From assembly GCA_025558075.1 (NCBI GenBank), contig JAHLKF010000015.1, forward strand, positions 372,001 through 436,000: a DNA stretch of 64,000 bases, read 5' to 3'. The notes below the pieces were generated by a model. That model had not been told where the DNA came from, made no database searches, and was given only the letters and a program-made list of their open reading frames with translations. This document shows positions 35,101-45,876 of the stretch, one piece after another. The translations under genes were made by a program, and so were the position numbers. Origin of the DNA: Gaertneriomyces semiglobifer (lineage: Eukaryota; Chytridiomycota; Chytridiomycetes; Spizellomycetales; Spizellomycetaceae). Numbering within the stretch: the stretch's first letter is position 1; each line of letters opens with the position of its first letter.

Positions 35101-37072
35101 ATGCGTGCGCCATTCTTCCTTGCTGGCCAGGGACACTTGATCCTTGCTGCCCTACTTCCTTTCCTCGCTGGCACTCGCGCGCAAGACCCACCAGCGACGA
35201 CATGCACACCGTCGCCCTATGAAGGACTATGTCAGCGATATGGTGTGACGTACCCAATAGCATTATCAGAAGCTGCCGCGCAGGAAGTCGAACAGCGGTT
35301 CACCGATTCAGATTTCCAGCGGGCACTATTCGGACTTCAATTACGGGACTATGACTGCGGTACGATGTTGCAAAGCCTTGTGTGCGCCGATCTTTTCCCT
35401 AGGTGCACCGCGGCTGCGGGCAGCGTTGGCACGCCCGAGCCAGTGTGCCGATCAAGCTGTGCTGCAACACGACAACGATGTGAACCTGTATTTCAGCGAT
35501 TGAATGTTACTTTACCACTGCCGAATTGTGACAGTTCCGTCGACCAGCTATACGGCCGAACAAAACCATACGTGGGGGATAATGTACAATGTACGCGAGC
35601 GGATGCTAATCTAGCAGCACTTCCTCGAGGTATGCATCCGTGTTATTGTGCAGATAACTGGCGTTGTCTGATCTTGTGTTTGTGTCATCTGTGCCCACTC
35701 TTCCGCCCCACACAGAATGTCTCCCGCCATTCGTTCCCAACCCAGCCTTCCTTCCAAACACTACCGCCAAAGAACCAAACTTGTGCAACGGTCCATGCTG
35801 TGCACCGTGTCCAGTGGAAGAACTCCTTTTTCCACCTGGGGAATTCAATATGCAAGTCCGCACTCATCAGATAGTTCATCTCGTCTCCTTTATCGCGGCG
35901 TTATACGTTGTGGTTTCGTACTCTCTTTTGCCTGGACGTCGCGAACACCCCGCTGACATTGTGCTACACTTTGGGATCGCTGTCGTGATATGGATGTCTG
36001 TCAGTCTTTGGACTCTTCCGGATCTAAAGCGCATGCAGTGTGCGGACGCAGTAACGCAAAGCACAGCATCGAACAACTGGCTGTGTGCCGCTCAGAGCGT
36101 GTGGTTGATGTATGGAGTCAATGCGACCGTATTATGGGCAGCGTTCATGATCTGGAACCTGTGAGTGCTTGCTCTGTGGTGGTAATCCATCCGCGATGAC
36201 TGCTCACCAGTTGTTTTCTCTTCGTTGCAGCCATTTAACCATTGTTCACAAATCTAATCTCCTGGGCAAATACAAGCTAGTGGGAATCGTCATCTGTTGG
36301 GGAGTTCCTGTGATCCAAACCGCCATTCCGGTACTGATGAACGACATTACATCGTCAACTGGGGCAACGTGCTTCCCTTCACGTGATGGCGCCTTGAAGT
36401 ACATGTTTGGATTTCATGGCGTTGTCATTCTGCCTGCATTTATCGCCAATATTTCGACGTTCGTACACATTGCACGGATCGCAGCTCGATCATCGACCAA
36501 TGGCTCCACGAACCGAACTTTTGACGACGACGAGTACGAGATGAACTCTCTCCGGAGCCAAACGCGCCCGAGAATCAGCAGACGCAGACAACTGCTGGAG
36601 ATGGCTAGATTGAATTGGAGGGCTTTGCTACTAGGGACCGTGTTTGTGGTGGTCTATATCACCTACCTGGTGAGTGCAGTAGCTGAATTGAGCGCCGCTG
36701 CTGAACCGTTATGCTGACTTGGGCGTTCCGCAGGTGATGTTTTTGTTGCTGACTGAAATCACCGAAAATATTGAACCAGCTACGACTCCGTGGGTGGGAG
36801 AGTTTCTTCTATGTCTCATCTCCAACACACTCCAAATTGGCTCTACGAACGCGCAAGCCGTTTGCGCAGGCCGTTTTTCTTCATTCCTCCCGTCCAGCGC
36901 TCTCATTATTGCCGCTCACGTTGTGACGGGCTTAGTGGGAGTGTGGTATTTCGTCATTTTCGGGACGCAGCGGGCGTTATTGCGAGATTGGGGAATGAGG
37001 TTTACCAAGCATAGGAATGGTAGCAGTGACTCTTTACCGGTGATTCAAGACAGTAAATGGGGGAGCAGGTAA
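35101..37072 (+). CDS. Frizzled/Smoothened-like seven-helix receptor with cysteine-rich domain
   Basis: Exons 35101-35629, 35716-36160, 36231-36669 and 36734-37072 encode about 583 residues. A signal peptide (GHLILAALLPFLAGTRA) precedes a Frizzled-type cysteine-rich domain: CTPSPYEGLCQRYGVTYPIA, YDCGTMLQSLVCADLFPRC, PVCRSSCAATRQRCEPVF and PNCDS give about ten cysteines in Frizzled-like order. Then come seven hydrophobic helices: HLVSFIAALYVVVSYSLL, IVLHFGIAVVIWMSVSLW, AQSVWLMYGVNATVLWAAF, LVGIVICWGVPVIQTAIPVL, GVVILPAFIANISTFVHIA, ALLLGTVFVVVYITYL plus LLLTEI, and HVVTGLVGVWYFVIFG. The cytosolic tail is short and lacks the KTxxxW Dishevelled-binding motif. Similar receptors are known in some early-diverging fungi and slime moulds; the ligand is unknown. 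Confidence 0.85.
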
Positions 37073-37570
37073 CATTTTCTTTGCGATAGAGTCGCACATA
37101 GCATATAGCATATAGCATTAAGTAATCAAGTGTACATAGGCAAAGGCAACAATGTAGGCATGATAAGTAGAGGGAGTGATCTTCAGAAAGACCTGTGCAC
37201 TATTGGACTGGCGGGACCGGGGTATAACATGCACAGCCAAATGGTGTTGGACGGTACTCATAACGGTACATTCTCTAATCTCCATCCATTTATGTATCGG
37301 ATGTTCATGTATTGAAAGCACTCCCCTGGAGCTCCTGGAGCTGTCAAGAAAGGCTTGTTAAATTTTCAGGGGTTGGTGGCGGATCGCACTAATAATCGAG
37401 GCAGACCAGCGTCCCATACAACAGGCGCTCCTGACAGAAAACATATACAGCCAAGTCGACAGCTGTCTCAATAGATTCCTTGCGACGGAGGTTGTCTTGG
37501 CAGAAAGGAAGTAACCGCTTGTAGGGACTGATTCTCAGTACCTCCTATTTCGGTGTCTATTCCATTCTCT
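37073..37570. other. Intergenic region, receptor to Argonaute
   Basis: This spacer holds the 3' flank of the receptor and the promoter of the Argonaute gene. A small tandem repeat (GCATATAGCATATAGCAT) occurs near 37098. An upstream non-coding exon for Argonaute is possible but cannot be shown. Confidence 0.4.
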
Positions 37571-40555
37571 ATGATGGCCCAACAGCAGTCATTGGCGTTG
37601 ACCTCCTGGCGCTTTCCGCCGAGACCCAACATTGGTACCTCTGGAAGGCAAATCCAGGTCCGAGCCAACTTCTTCCCTATCACTTCGTTACCTGGGTCGA
37701 ATTTGTACCATTACGAAGTTGAGATCACCCCGGATGTTCCGCCAGCGAAAAATAGGAGAGTTTATCAACTCTGGGAAGACGAGCAATTGCTCAGTGGTGG
37801 CTTGAATGGTATTAGGCCGGTATTCGATGGCAGGAAGAATGTGTACGCTGCGAGAAAGCTGCCAATCGGCGATCAGGATTGCATTTACAACATCGATTTC
37901 TTCGATGAGGACGATTCTAAAAAGTGAGCAATCTTCCGCTGGGCTGCCGATGTGTTACTAGATAGCTGCTAATGTCCAAATAACAGACGTGGTCCCAAGA
38001 AGTTTGTGTTGTCCATCAAAAAGATTGCCGAAATTAATATGCAACGACTGGGAGCCTTCCTTGATGGACGCCTAGCAGATACTCCTCTTGATGCCATTGC
38101 TGCATTGGATATCTTGCTGCGTCACCGGCCTTCCTTGACGTATACAACTATAGGACGTTGTTTCTACACTCCGGATTCCGCTGCAAGCATTGCCAATGGT
38201 GCCCAGTTGTGGCAGGGATTCCACCAAAGCATCAGGCCAACCCGTGGCCAGATGCTGATTAACTTGGATGTGTCGGCCACCGCTTTTTACCAACCAGGTC
38301 CAGTTGTTGAGATGGTTGCCAAAATTCTTGGCCGTCACAGCGCCGCGGATCTCCGGTCGCCTTTGACTGAGCGTGACCGTCAACGGGTCGAAAAAGCGCT
38401 CAGAGGACTCAAGGTTGTTGTCACGCACCGCGGGCAGATTCGCCGCAAGTATCGTGTGTCCCGCGTGACCGCGACACCTGCAAGCCGGACCACATTCTCC
38501 GTGGAGGCAACAGGCGCGGACAACTCCGTTGCAGCCTACTTTCAGTCGAAGTATAACATGCAACTCTACTTTCCCCACTTGCCTTGTCTTGCCGTAGGAG
38601 ACCCAGCTCGCGTGGTGTACTTACCATTGGAAGTATGTGAGGTCGTCCCCGGCCAGAGACACTTGCGGAAGCTCAACGAACGACAGGTATGTCCTTTTTC
38701 TTACAGCAATCTAGCAGTTTTGCCTTGATATCTTACCTACTTTCTGTATGCATTTAGACTGCAGAGATGATCAAGTTTACTTGCCAACCGCCGCATGTTC
38801 GTTCCAACAAAATCTCAGCAGGAATCACAATTCTTCAGCAACGGGATAACGATTATCTACGTGAATTCGGAGTACAGATTGGGCACGAGATGACTATTGT
38901 CAATGCCCGTGTTCTACCAGCGCCAGCGATTTCGTACCATCCTGCTTCGAAGGAGCCTGTGATTACTCCTCGTGAAGGAGCTTGGAACCTTCGGGATAAG
39001 ATGGTCGCTCAAGGAGTTACTTTACGATCATGGGGTGTTATGGCTTTTGGCACTGAAAACGACTACCCCGTTGGAGCAATTCAGAAGTTCATTACTCTGT
39101 TGGTCCAGACCTGTGAAGAATGCGGTGTATTTATTGCCAACAAGCAACCGCCAATTTCTTATACCAATCCGCATGGCAATGTTGAGAAGGCACTTATTGA
39201 CGCATATATGCTAGCTGGAAACTCTTTCAGCGAAAGACCCCAGTTGGTGGTTTGCATTCTCCCGAACACTGGTGTGCCGTTATATGCTGAAATCAAGCGA
39301 GTGTCTGACACCGTTATCGGCGTGGCGACGCAATGTATTCAGGCGAAGCACATGTTTGCGGCTAAACGCCAATATTGTGCCAACGTGTGCTTGAAGCTGA
39401 ACGTGAAGTTGGGCGGAATGAACAGCTTCTTGAGCAACACCCAGCTACCGTTTGTTAGCGAGCGCCCTACCATCATCTTTGGCGCTGATGTCACACATCC
39501 TGCCCCTGGATCCGCTTCGAACCAGTCCATTGCGGCAGTTGTAGGTTCGCTGGACGCTCAGTGCTCACGTTTCGCAGCATCGATCCGTGTGCAAAAGGGC
39601 CGTATGGAGATCATTCAGGACTTGAGCAGTATGGTTATCGAACTCCTTAAGTCATTTTACCAGAGCTGCGGAGCAAAACCAGACCGGATTGTATTTTACC
39701 GCGATGGTGTGAGCGAGGGGCAATTTGCAGAGGTGCTGCGGAGCGAAGTGGAAGCAATCAGGAGAGCCTGCATTGCTCTCGAGCCGGGGTACCGGCCAAC
39801 AGTGACTTTCGTCATTGTACAGAAGAGGCATCATGCTCGCTTCTTCCCTATTCGGAAAGAAGATTCGGACAAGAGCGGTAACGTGTTACCCGGTACCGTC
39901 ATTGAGACCGGAATCACTCATCCCAGTGGTTCGTATCTGCCGCTCGTTTGTTTTATGGATCATCGACTGAATTCATGCACTTTTTGTAGAGTTCGACTTT
40001 TACTTGTGTTCTCATCCTGGACTGCAGGGTACCTCCAAACCCACGCACTACCACGTCTTGCACGACGAAAACCGTTTCACCTCCGACGCGCTTCAGGAAT
40101 TGACCTACCGTCTTTGCTATTTGTACTGTCGCGCTACTCGTAGTGTGAGTGTTTGTCCTCCAGCCTATTACGCCCACTTGGTTGCTGCCCGTGCTCGTTT
40201 CCACGTTACTGGTGAACGTGACACCTGGTCAAGCACAGGAACTGAAAATGGTTTCGGGAGTGGTAGTGAGACAAGCATTCACAACAGCCCTGGAGGTGGC
40301 TACCATGCTGGACCAGGCGGTATACCCCCGGTCATGATGACTCCCGGTGCCATTGGCGGCATGGTCGGTGTCAAGACAGAGATCAAGGCGGAAGTGGGCG
40401 ACACAGTCATTCCTCTTGCCAGTGGCAAAGCTGCCAAAAGACGCAGCCAAATGGATCTGAGCGCTGCTGCAGGGCTTGTGTCGCCGCCAGCACAAAAAGT
40501 GCTTACGTATGGGACTGTAAAGCCCGAGCTGCAGAAAGTGATGTATTTTATGTGA
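37571..40555 (+). CDS. Argonaute (eukaryotic AGO clade, slicer-type)
   Basis: Argonaute binds small RNAs and silences matching transcripts. Exons are 37571-37923, 37987-38686, 38758-39925 and 39990-40555, giving 928 residues. The N domain begins [21 protein letters not shown]1785/PAZ follow ([29 protein letters not shown]). The MID domain has [23 protein letters not shown] carries the catalytic residues: [13 protein letters not shown] (Asp), [10 protein letters not shown] (Asp) and [20 protein letters not shown] (His), so slicing is probably possible. After PIWI there is an unusual tail of roughly 110 residues rich in Gly, Pro and Ser. The start was placed at the first ATG of the frame, at an ATGATG. 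Confidence 0.96.
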
Positions 40556-40743
40556 TTTCGTGCGAGTTGTTTGGCGCAGGATGTATTTACAGCGTATCAG
40601 GATAGGCTCTTGTGTTTATGGACATAGCACTAGGCAAAATCTGTGTATAGGCGTATAAAGTCTGTTCGGTTTGTATTTAGACCCATCATCGATTTATTGT
40701 TCACATTGAGGATACATACGTACAAGCGGTCAGCAAACCGCTG

Positions 40744-41963
40744 CTAGCGCGCTTTTCGTCCACTGTTTCCTTTCAGCCTTTGCTGTAAGCGTTTCAGACG
40801 ATCGTCCTGGGGCCGCTTTCCACTCGGTGTTGACTCGCCGCTCGCAACAAACACCCTTTGTGCAGGCAATGCCGTAAATGCTTGCGCAACTGGCATGGGT
40901 ATTCTCGTTCGCGTTTCTGAAGCAGGCATTTCCATCAATCGCCTAATTTCACCAGTAGACTCTGTCGGAATCAGCTTGTGATCACGGTAGTTGTTGCTCC
41001 GGTGAAGGATCGGTCGCATCCATTTGTCTACATTTCCATTCAGCCATTGATGAAGAAAGAGTCTCATACGTCTCACTGATACTCACCGACAAGTTGAGTT
41101 GCAGTTTTGCGCACTTCCGGAGTGACCCGGTCGCACTTGGAGTAGAAATTGACAATTCGACCGAGTAAACTTGAACGTAAGTATTCGGTCGTGATAGGCA
41201 TCTAGGGTCACCCTGTTAACGATTCGAACAACGGGAGGTGATCTGCTGGACATAGCAGTACCTTTGCAAGAACCTCGAAGAGTTGCAGCTGGATGTCCAA
41301 ACTGGGCAGTGATGCATCGGGCAAGGGCTCCAACCTAGACGATTTCAACTTAAGGTAATGATCTCGACGTTTACTTAAGCGATATTCGGACACATACCAC
41401 ATCTTGATTCCTTCCAGAATGTTGCCATCCAGCATTTGATCAAACAAATGATCGCGTTGAAGATGTGGCATGACGACGGGCAGCATTTTCAGCCGCGCGA
41501 CAGCCGGTTGTTTCTTTTTGTTTAGCTCTTGATCTTTGAAAAATGCATCCTTCATGCCGTCCACCATTTGCGCAATAAACTCATCCATATCCGCATCGTC
41601 AGTCTGACGTTTTATTCGCTTCGGTTTTATCCTATTTAGTGCCTCTTCAACATCCCTTTTTGCTTCCTCTCGCTTTCTTGATTCAGGACTCAACGAACGT
41701 TCTCTTGTCTCTGCATCATCCCCACTTTGTTCATCCCCGGAGGCCCGTCTTCGCGGCGCCCTCGCAGACTTAGCTCGTTTCTTTCTACTGGCCTCATTCG
41801 CCGATAGCAGCTCCTTGGGTATTTCTCTCGGTTTGTCCTTCTTTTTGAATGACGGGAGTTGTATTTCCTTGTCATCCTCCTGCTCCGAAAGGTCGACATC
41901 CAAGTCGGACAAATTATCGTCGGACCCGGAGCCACCAAAGATCTCTTCAAATGTATGATCCAT
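40744..41963 (-). CDS. IWS1: Iws1/Spn1 transcription elongation factor
   Basis: Iws1 (Spn1) binds Spt6 and RNA polymerase II during elongation. Exons 41963-41262, 41201-41087 and 41027-40744 give 366 residues. The N-terminal half is acidic and Lys-rich (Spt6-binding and disordered). The TFIIS N-terminal-like domain follows: EGIKMWYVSEYRL, LEPLPDASLPSLDIQLQLFE, then MPITTEYLRSSLLGRIVNFY and SKCDRVTPEVRKTATQLVDK leading to WMRPIL. The first intron (41202-41261) hides an in-frame extension that would wrongly lengthen the protein. The frame also has an upstream ATG at 42080, but MDHTFEEIFGG at 41963 matches the expected N-terminus and avoids overlap with INTS7. Confidence 0.92.
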
Positions 41964-42078
41964 TTCTGAACCTGTTGCTGCTGCGGCCTCTGATGGAACT
42001 GCCTCCACACAGTTCTGTCTCGAGTATACTTGCGTTCGCTGCAAACCCACAGCAACGTTCAAGGCTTCAAGCTCAACC

Positions 42079-45000
42079 ATGGATCACGTGACTCTCAAGG
42101 TTCTCGCGTTCGCAGATTCGCTGCGTTTGAAGCCAAAGTTCAAAACAGGTGAAATCTGTAAGGAAGGCAGTAGGCCATCGGAGACGGCGTTCCGAATCGC
42201 CTCCTTGTCGCTCTGTAATGCTGTCAGAGAAGTTGGGCTTTGGCCTCTCTGATGAGGGCTTCAAAGAACTTGTTGCTCTCGATAAACAGTTTAAGACTGC
42301 CCCTGCTGTTGGTGCTCCATCAGAAGCAGGAGTTCGCACCCGTGCTGTCCTTAATTTCATCAGCTTCTTCCAAAGGCACCGGTTTCATGATGATCTTGTA
42401 ACCTCTGGTAGGCTTCCCCGCTTTGCGCGTGCAGGTGCTTTCTTTCTAACAGGAAAGCATGCCGCTCCACAGGATTTTTAAAACTCGCCGAGTATTGGAG
42501 AACGAGGTTCGTTTACTGAGCTTGATGAAGCAAACCTTGTCTTCAACCTCGTTCTTACAACGGAAGCATTTCTTGGGATACCGTCGGACTTATAGCGAAA
42601 ATATCATTCGTCAAGCAATATTTAAGGTCTTCGCCCATAGTTGCCACATATTGTGGCGGATTACCAGCGCAGATGAGTTTTTCCGAAGGATCATGGTAAC
42701 TCTGACTAGTAATGACCCAGAGGCGCGTGCAATGACCTTACGGTATGCTAATTCGTGCCGCCTGTCGAACCTGCGTTTCCTCTTGCTCAATGACCCTTGA
42801 CCAGACTTATTGCCTTTACTGCTGAGATCGGAGCTGAGAGGGTGGAAGTCCATTGGAGGTGGGTAACAAACGTTCCTTTATTGCCGGTTACATTGAACGT
42901 TTCCTAATGCATAGCATCTTTCAGGATACGGCTAGCGCTTGACTCCCGCATATCGACTGAGCTGTTCGCTGCGTTATCTGCATGCGACGCTTTCACGCGA
43001 AGATCTTCAAAGTTCAGCAAGTACGTGGCTCATCGCCTTGCCGATCTTTTGAAAGGTGGGTGACGGAAGGTTTAGTAACCATGTGCCAAAACGTCGCTCA
43101 TGCCCGGTTATAGAACACCGTCACGATATCGATGTGTTGTTACGTGTAGTGAATATTTACAGGCACATGTGGCATACATCTGCCCTGGTTGAAACGGTAT
43201 GAAACCGTCCTTTGCCAGAACACTGTCGCTCGCAAGCGCCAACGCATCCCTTACTCTATAGGCTCACCAAGTGCTTTTAACGCATCTTGAAGATGCAATC
43301 TCAAACCTGCATACCGCACACATTCTCCGCAGTTTAACGTGGTTGACCCTAAAATCACAACACAACATGGAAAAACTCGTCAAACTCCTTGTACAGATTG
43401 CGACGGCTGAAGTGGATGAGATGGTAATCTCCGTGGCCTTAGACATGCTCGGCAGCTTGGCAGGTGCTATTGTTGGATTTGAGGCCCAAGAGTTTCTAGT
43501 GGGTATTTTCGTTCGTACTTGGCGCGATTGGTGATTACTGACACGAATGTCACCGTCCAGTCCATTCTCACGCTCAACACAAAGCATCAGCGCCTTCGCC
43601 GCAAAGCGCTGTCGGTCACCTTACGGTTGACTAAACATGAGGGCTTAGTAACCGATGTACTTCGGTGCAACCAGTTGGATCGTATAAAAGAGGCTCTTTG
43701 GACAGACTTGCATGCGGATGATGATGGTGTAAACATCGCTGGTGCGAAAGTGATGCGATTCCTCAGGGACGTCGCTGAGTTAATTAGTGTGTCTTTCGTT
43801 TCCGGTACGTAGTCGTGCTTAATCACGTTGGTGTGGGTGCTCATTTCTTTTTCAGAAGGCGAACTACTAGGCGCTGTCCTGGAAATCGCGCAGCAAAATC
43901 ATGCATCGCCATCGCAGAATAAGGTACTTTGTATACTTGACTGCCCATTTGCGAACACTGTATTCATTCTTTTGGCAGCTTCCGCAATGGTTATTGACCG
44001 CAGTTATCCTCACGGCGCCAAATGTACCGGACTCTATCTGTGAATCTCTGTGGGCAAGACCACCAGGCATGTACCTCAGCCTAAGCTTGACAGTTCGGCT
44101 TCGTCTTGAATAACACGGCACTAGCATTCAAAAGGGCGATCTCGATGTGGCTATGCCACGCTTCATTCAGCGATGTCATGGTTGGCGTCCAACGGCATCT
44201 AGGGCGAATGGAGCCGGATACTATTGTAAGTCTTTGCCGACGAGGTGCCGCGCCACAAAAGCTGATGCTAATGACAGACGAACAGCTAGCGTGCGTGGTA
44301 CGCTTATTGGATTCCTCGTCAAGTGAAAGTGAAAGGTCGATTATTCAGAATTACATTCCTGAAATTCTCAGACATCTTTGTACATTTGATGAGGGGCCTT
44401 GGCTCGTGTACAAAGTCGTCAGAGGTGCTATGTGCAAGGGCGAGTTCTCCTCATCTTTGGCTGGGCTTCGATTGCTGGAAACAAAGGTACGATGAGCTCC
44501 AGATTGCACCGTCAACGCGTCGCAAATAATTCTATTCTAGGTAATTTCAGCAGCCGCTGCCTGCTGGCTGCAGCTCTTGCACCATGTGAATGCAGCTGCC
44601 TTGCTTTGGAAGGCAGGATCAACCCAACAGTGCGCAGAGAGTTTAAACTGTTGTATGGATTTGGCTAAAGTAAGCATGGATAGTAAGTTCCACTTTCGCG
44701 TTGACATCTAGCTCATTTGTCTATCCAGCTATTGCGTACTCTCTCAACAACACCGCGACATTTTGTCCAACGACTATTGGCGCTGCACCATCGCGCCATT
44801 CCCCTCTTGCATAACTCAACCGAACTGGGGGACGCAGCATCGCTTTTTGCAGATGACTTGAAAGCGTGTGCAAGAGACTATGATCTGCTCGCATATAGTT
44901 TTGCCGACATCGATGCAGAAAGCATTGAGACACTACGCCGTTGGGCCAAAATGCTGAGAGAAAGTGCAAGTTCGAAAGGCCCAACCGTGCTTAAAAGCAA

Positions 45001-45589
45001 TGCAGAAACCAGAAACGTCATAAGCCCGCCATTTATCCCAGCTTACTTTTTCGTTCATCGGCCGCGGTGTGAACTCAAGGTACAATGGCCTTATTTTATT
45101 ACCGATTGCTCCTCGTAGGAACGTCACTCATAGTTACATGCAGGTGTCTATGACTCCACAGTGGGTTGACTGGCGCGACATTGACAATGTAGACGGCTTT
45201 GAGCTGTGCCTTACAGGCACCATTCAAAGACGAGATGGTTGGAAATTCCCAGAGGGTAGGAGACTCAAAGGCGTGGAAATTGGCGTAGAGGTATTACCGT
45301 TTCAACACGCCACGCACAAGAGAAAGGTAATATCAGCACGTTCCACGTCACTACTCACCGGACCATGGTCTAACTCTTTAGTTTGCAGTTGGGCACCCAG
45401 AGAACGGAACTATTGCCCTGTGAGGATTTGAACGCCGGGGAGTTTAGTTGGAAAACAAATGTGGCATTTGCGGACCCGGATGAAACTGGAGTTCATGACA
45501 TCATCGTACGAGTGTCCTGGAGGTTAATTGATACCAGGGACGTTCGATGGGGTTTGAGAGAAAGGCGATTGCTGGTTCGTCTTTTCTGA
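42079..45589 (+). CDS. INTS7: Integrator complex subunit 7 homologue
   Basis: INTS7 is a scaffold subunit of Integrator, which cleaves nascent snRNA and other Pol II transcripts. About fifteen short introns break the gene. Key blocks: FKELVALDKQFKTAP, VLNFISFFQRHRFHDDLV spliced to SGFLKLAEYWRTR, RQAIFKVFAHSCHILWRITS, ADEFFRRIMVTLTSNDPEAR spliced to LIAFTAEIGAERVEVHWRIR, an ARM/HEAT-type helical array, and a C-terminal beta-rich domain ending LLVRLF. The intron at 44067-44124 uses a GC donor (CAG|GCATGT). Some small exons near the 5' end are placed by homology-like pattern only. Integrator is absent from most Dikarya, so the gene is informative about lineage. Confidence 0.82.
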
Positions 45590-45876
45590 GAATGCGCTTA
45601 AATGCTGGCACACTGCAATCTCGAAGGTGAATGGCCGGCATTGTTGCCAAGGGAAACGTCTGCTCATCTTGCAAAACCTTGGTATATGGCAATCGCGGAC
45701 AACGTATTAAAGGTATCCAGGCGTGATGTGATACGGCATTGCGACCACGAAAGTCTCTTTGGAGGATTATGGAACATATACATATATACGGAGAGGAAGT
45801 CGCCGAAGGCCAAGACATAAACGTAACCGAGGTCCCAAAGATGTCACCGGGAGTTTTGATGCACGCCATGGAATTG
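45590..45876. other. Short convergent intergenic region
   Basis: This 287-bp interval separates the stop codons of INTS7 and the F-box gene. No gene or repeat is evident. Confidence 0.4.

Noticed and set aside
41202..41261. Open frame continuing the first IWS1 exon to a stop codon after LFESLTG
   Set aside because: The conserved MPITTEYL segment follows only if 41202-41261 is removed as an intron with GTACTG donor, GTTAAC branch-like site and CCTAG acceptor, so the extension is intron read-through.
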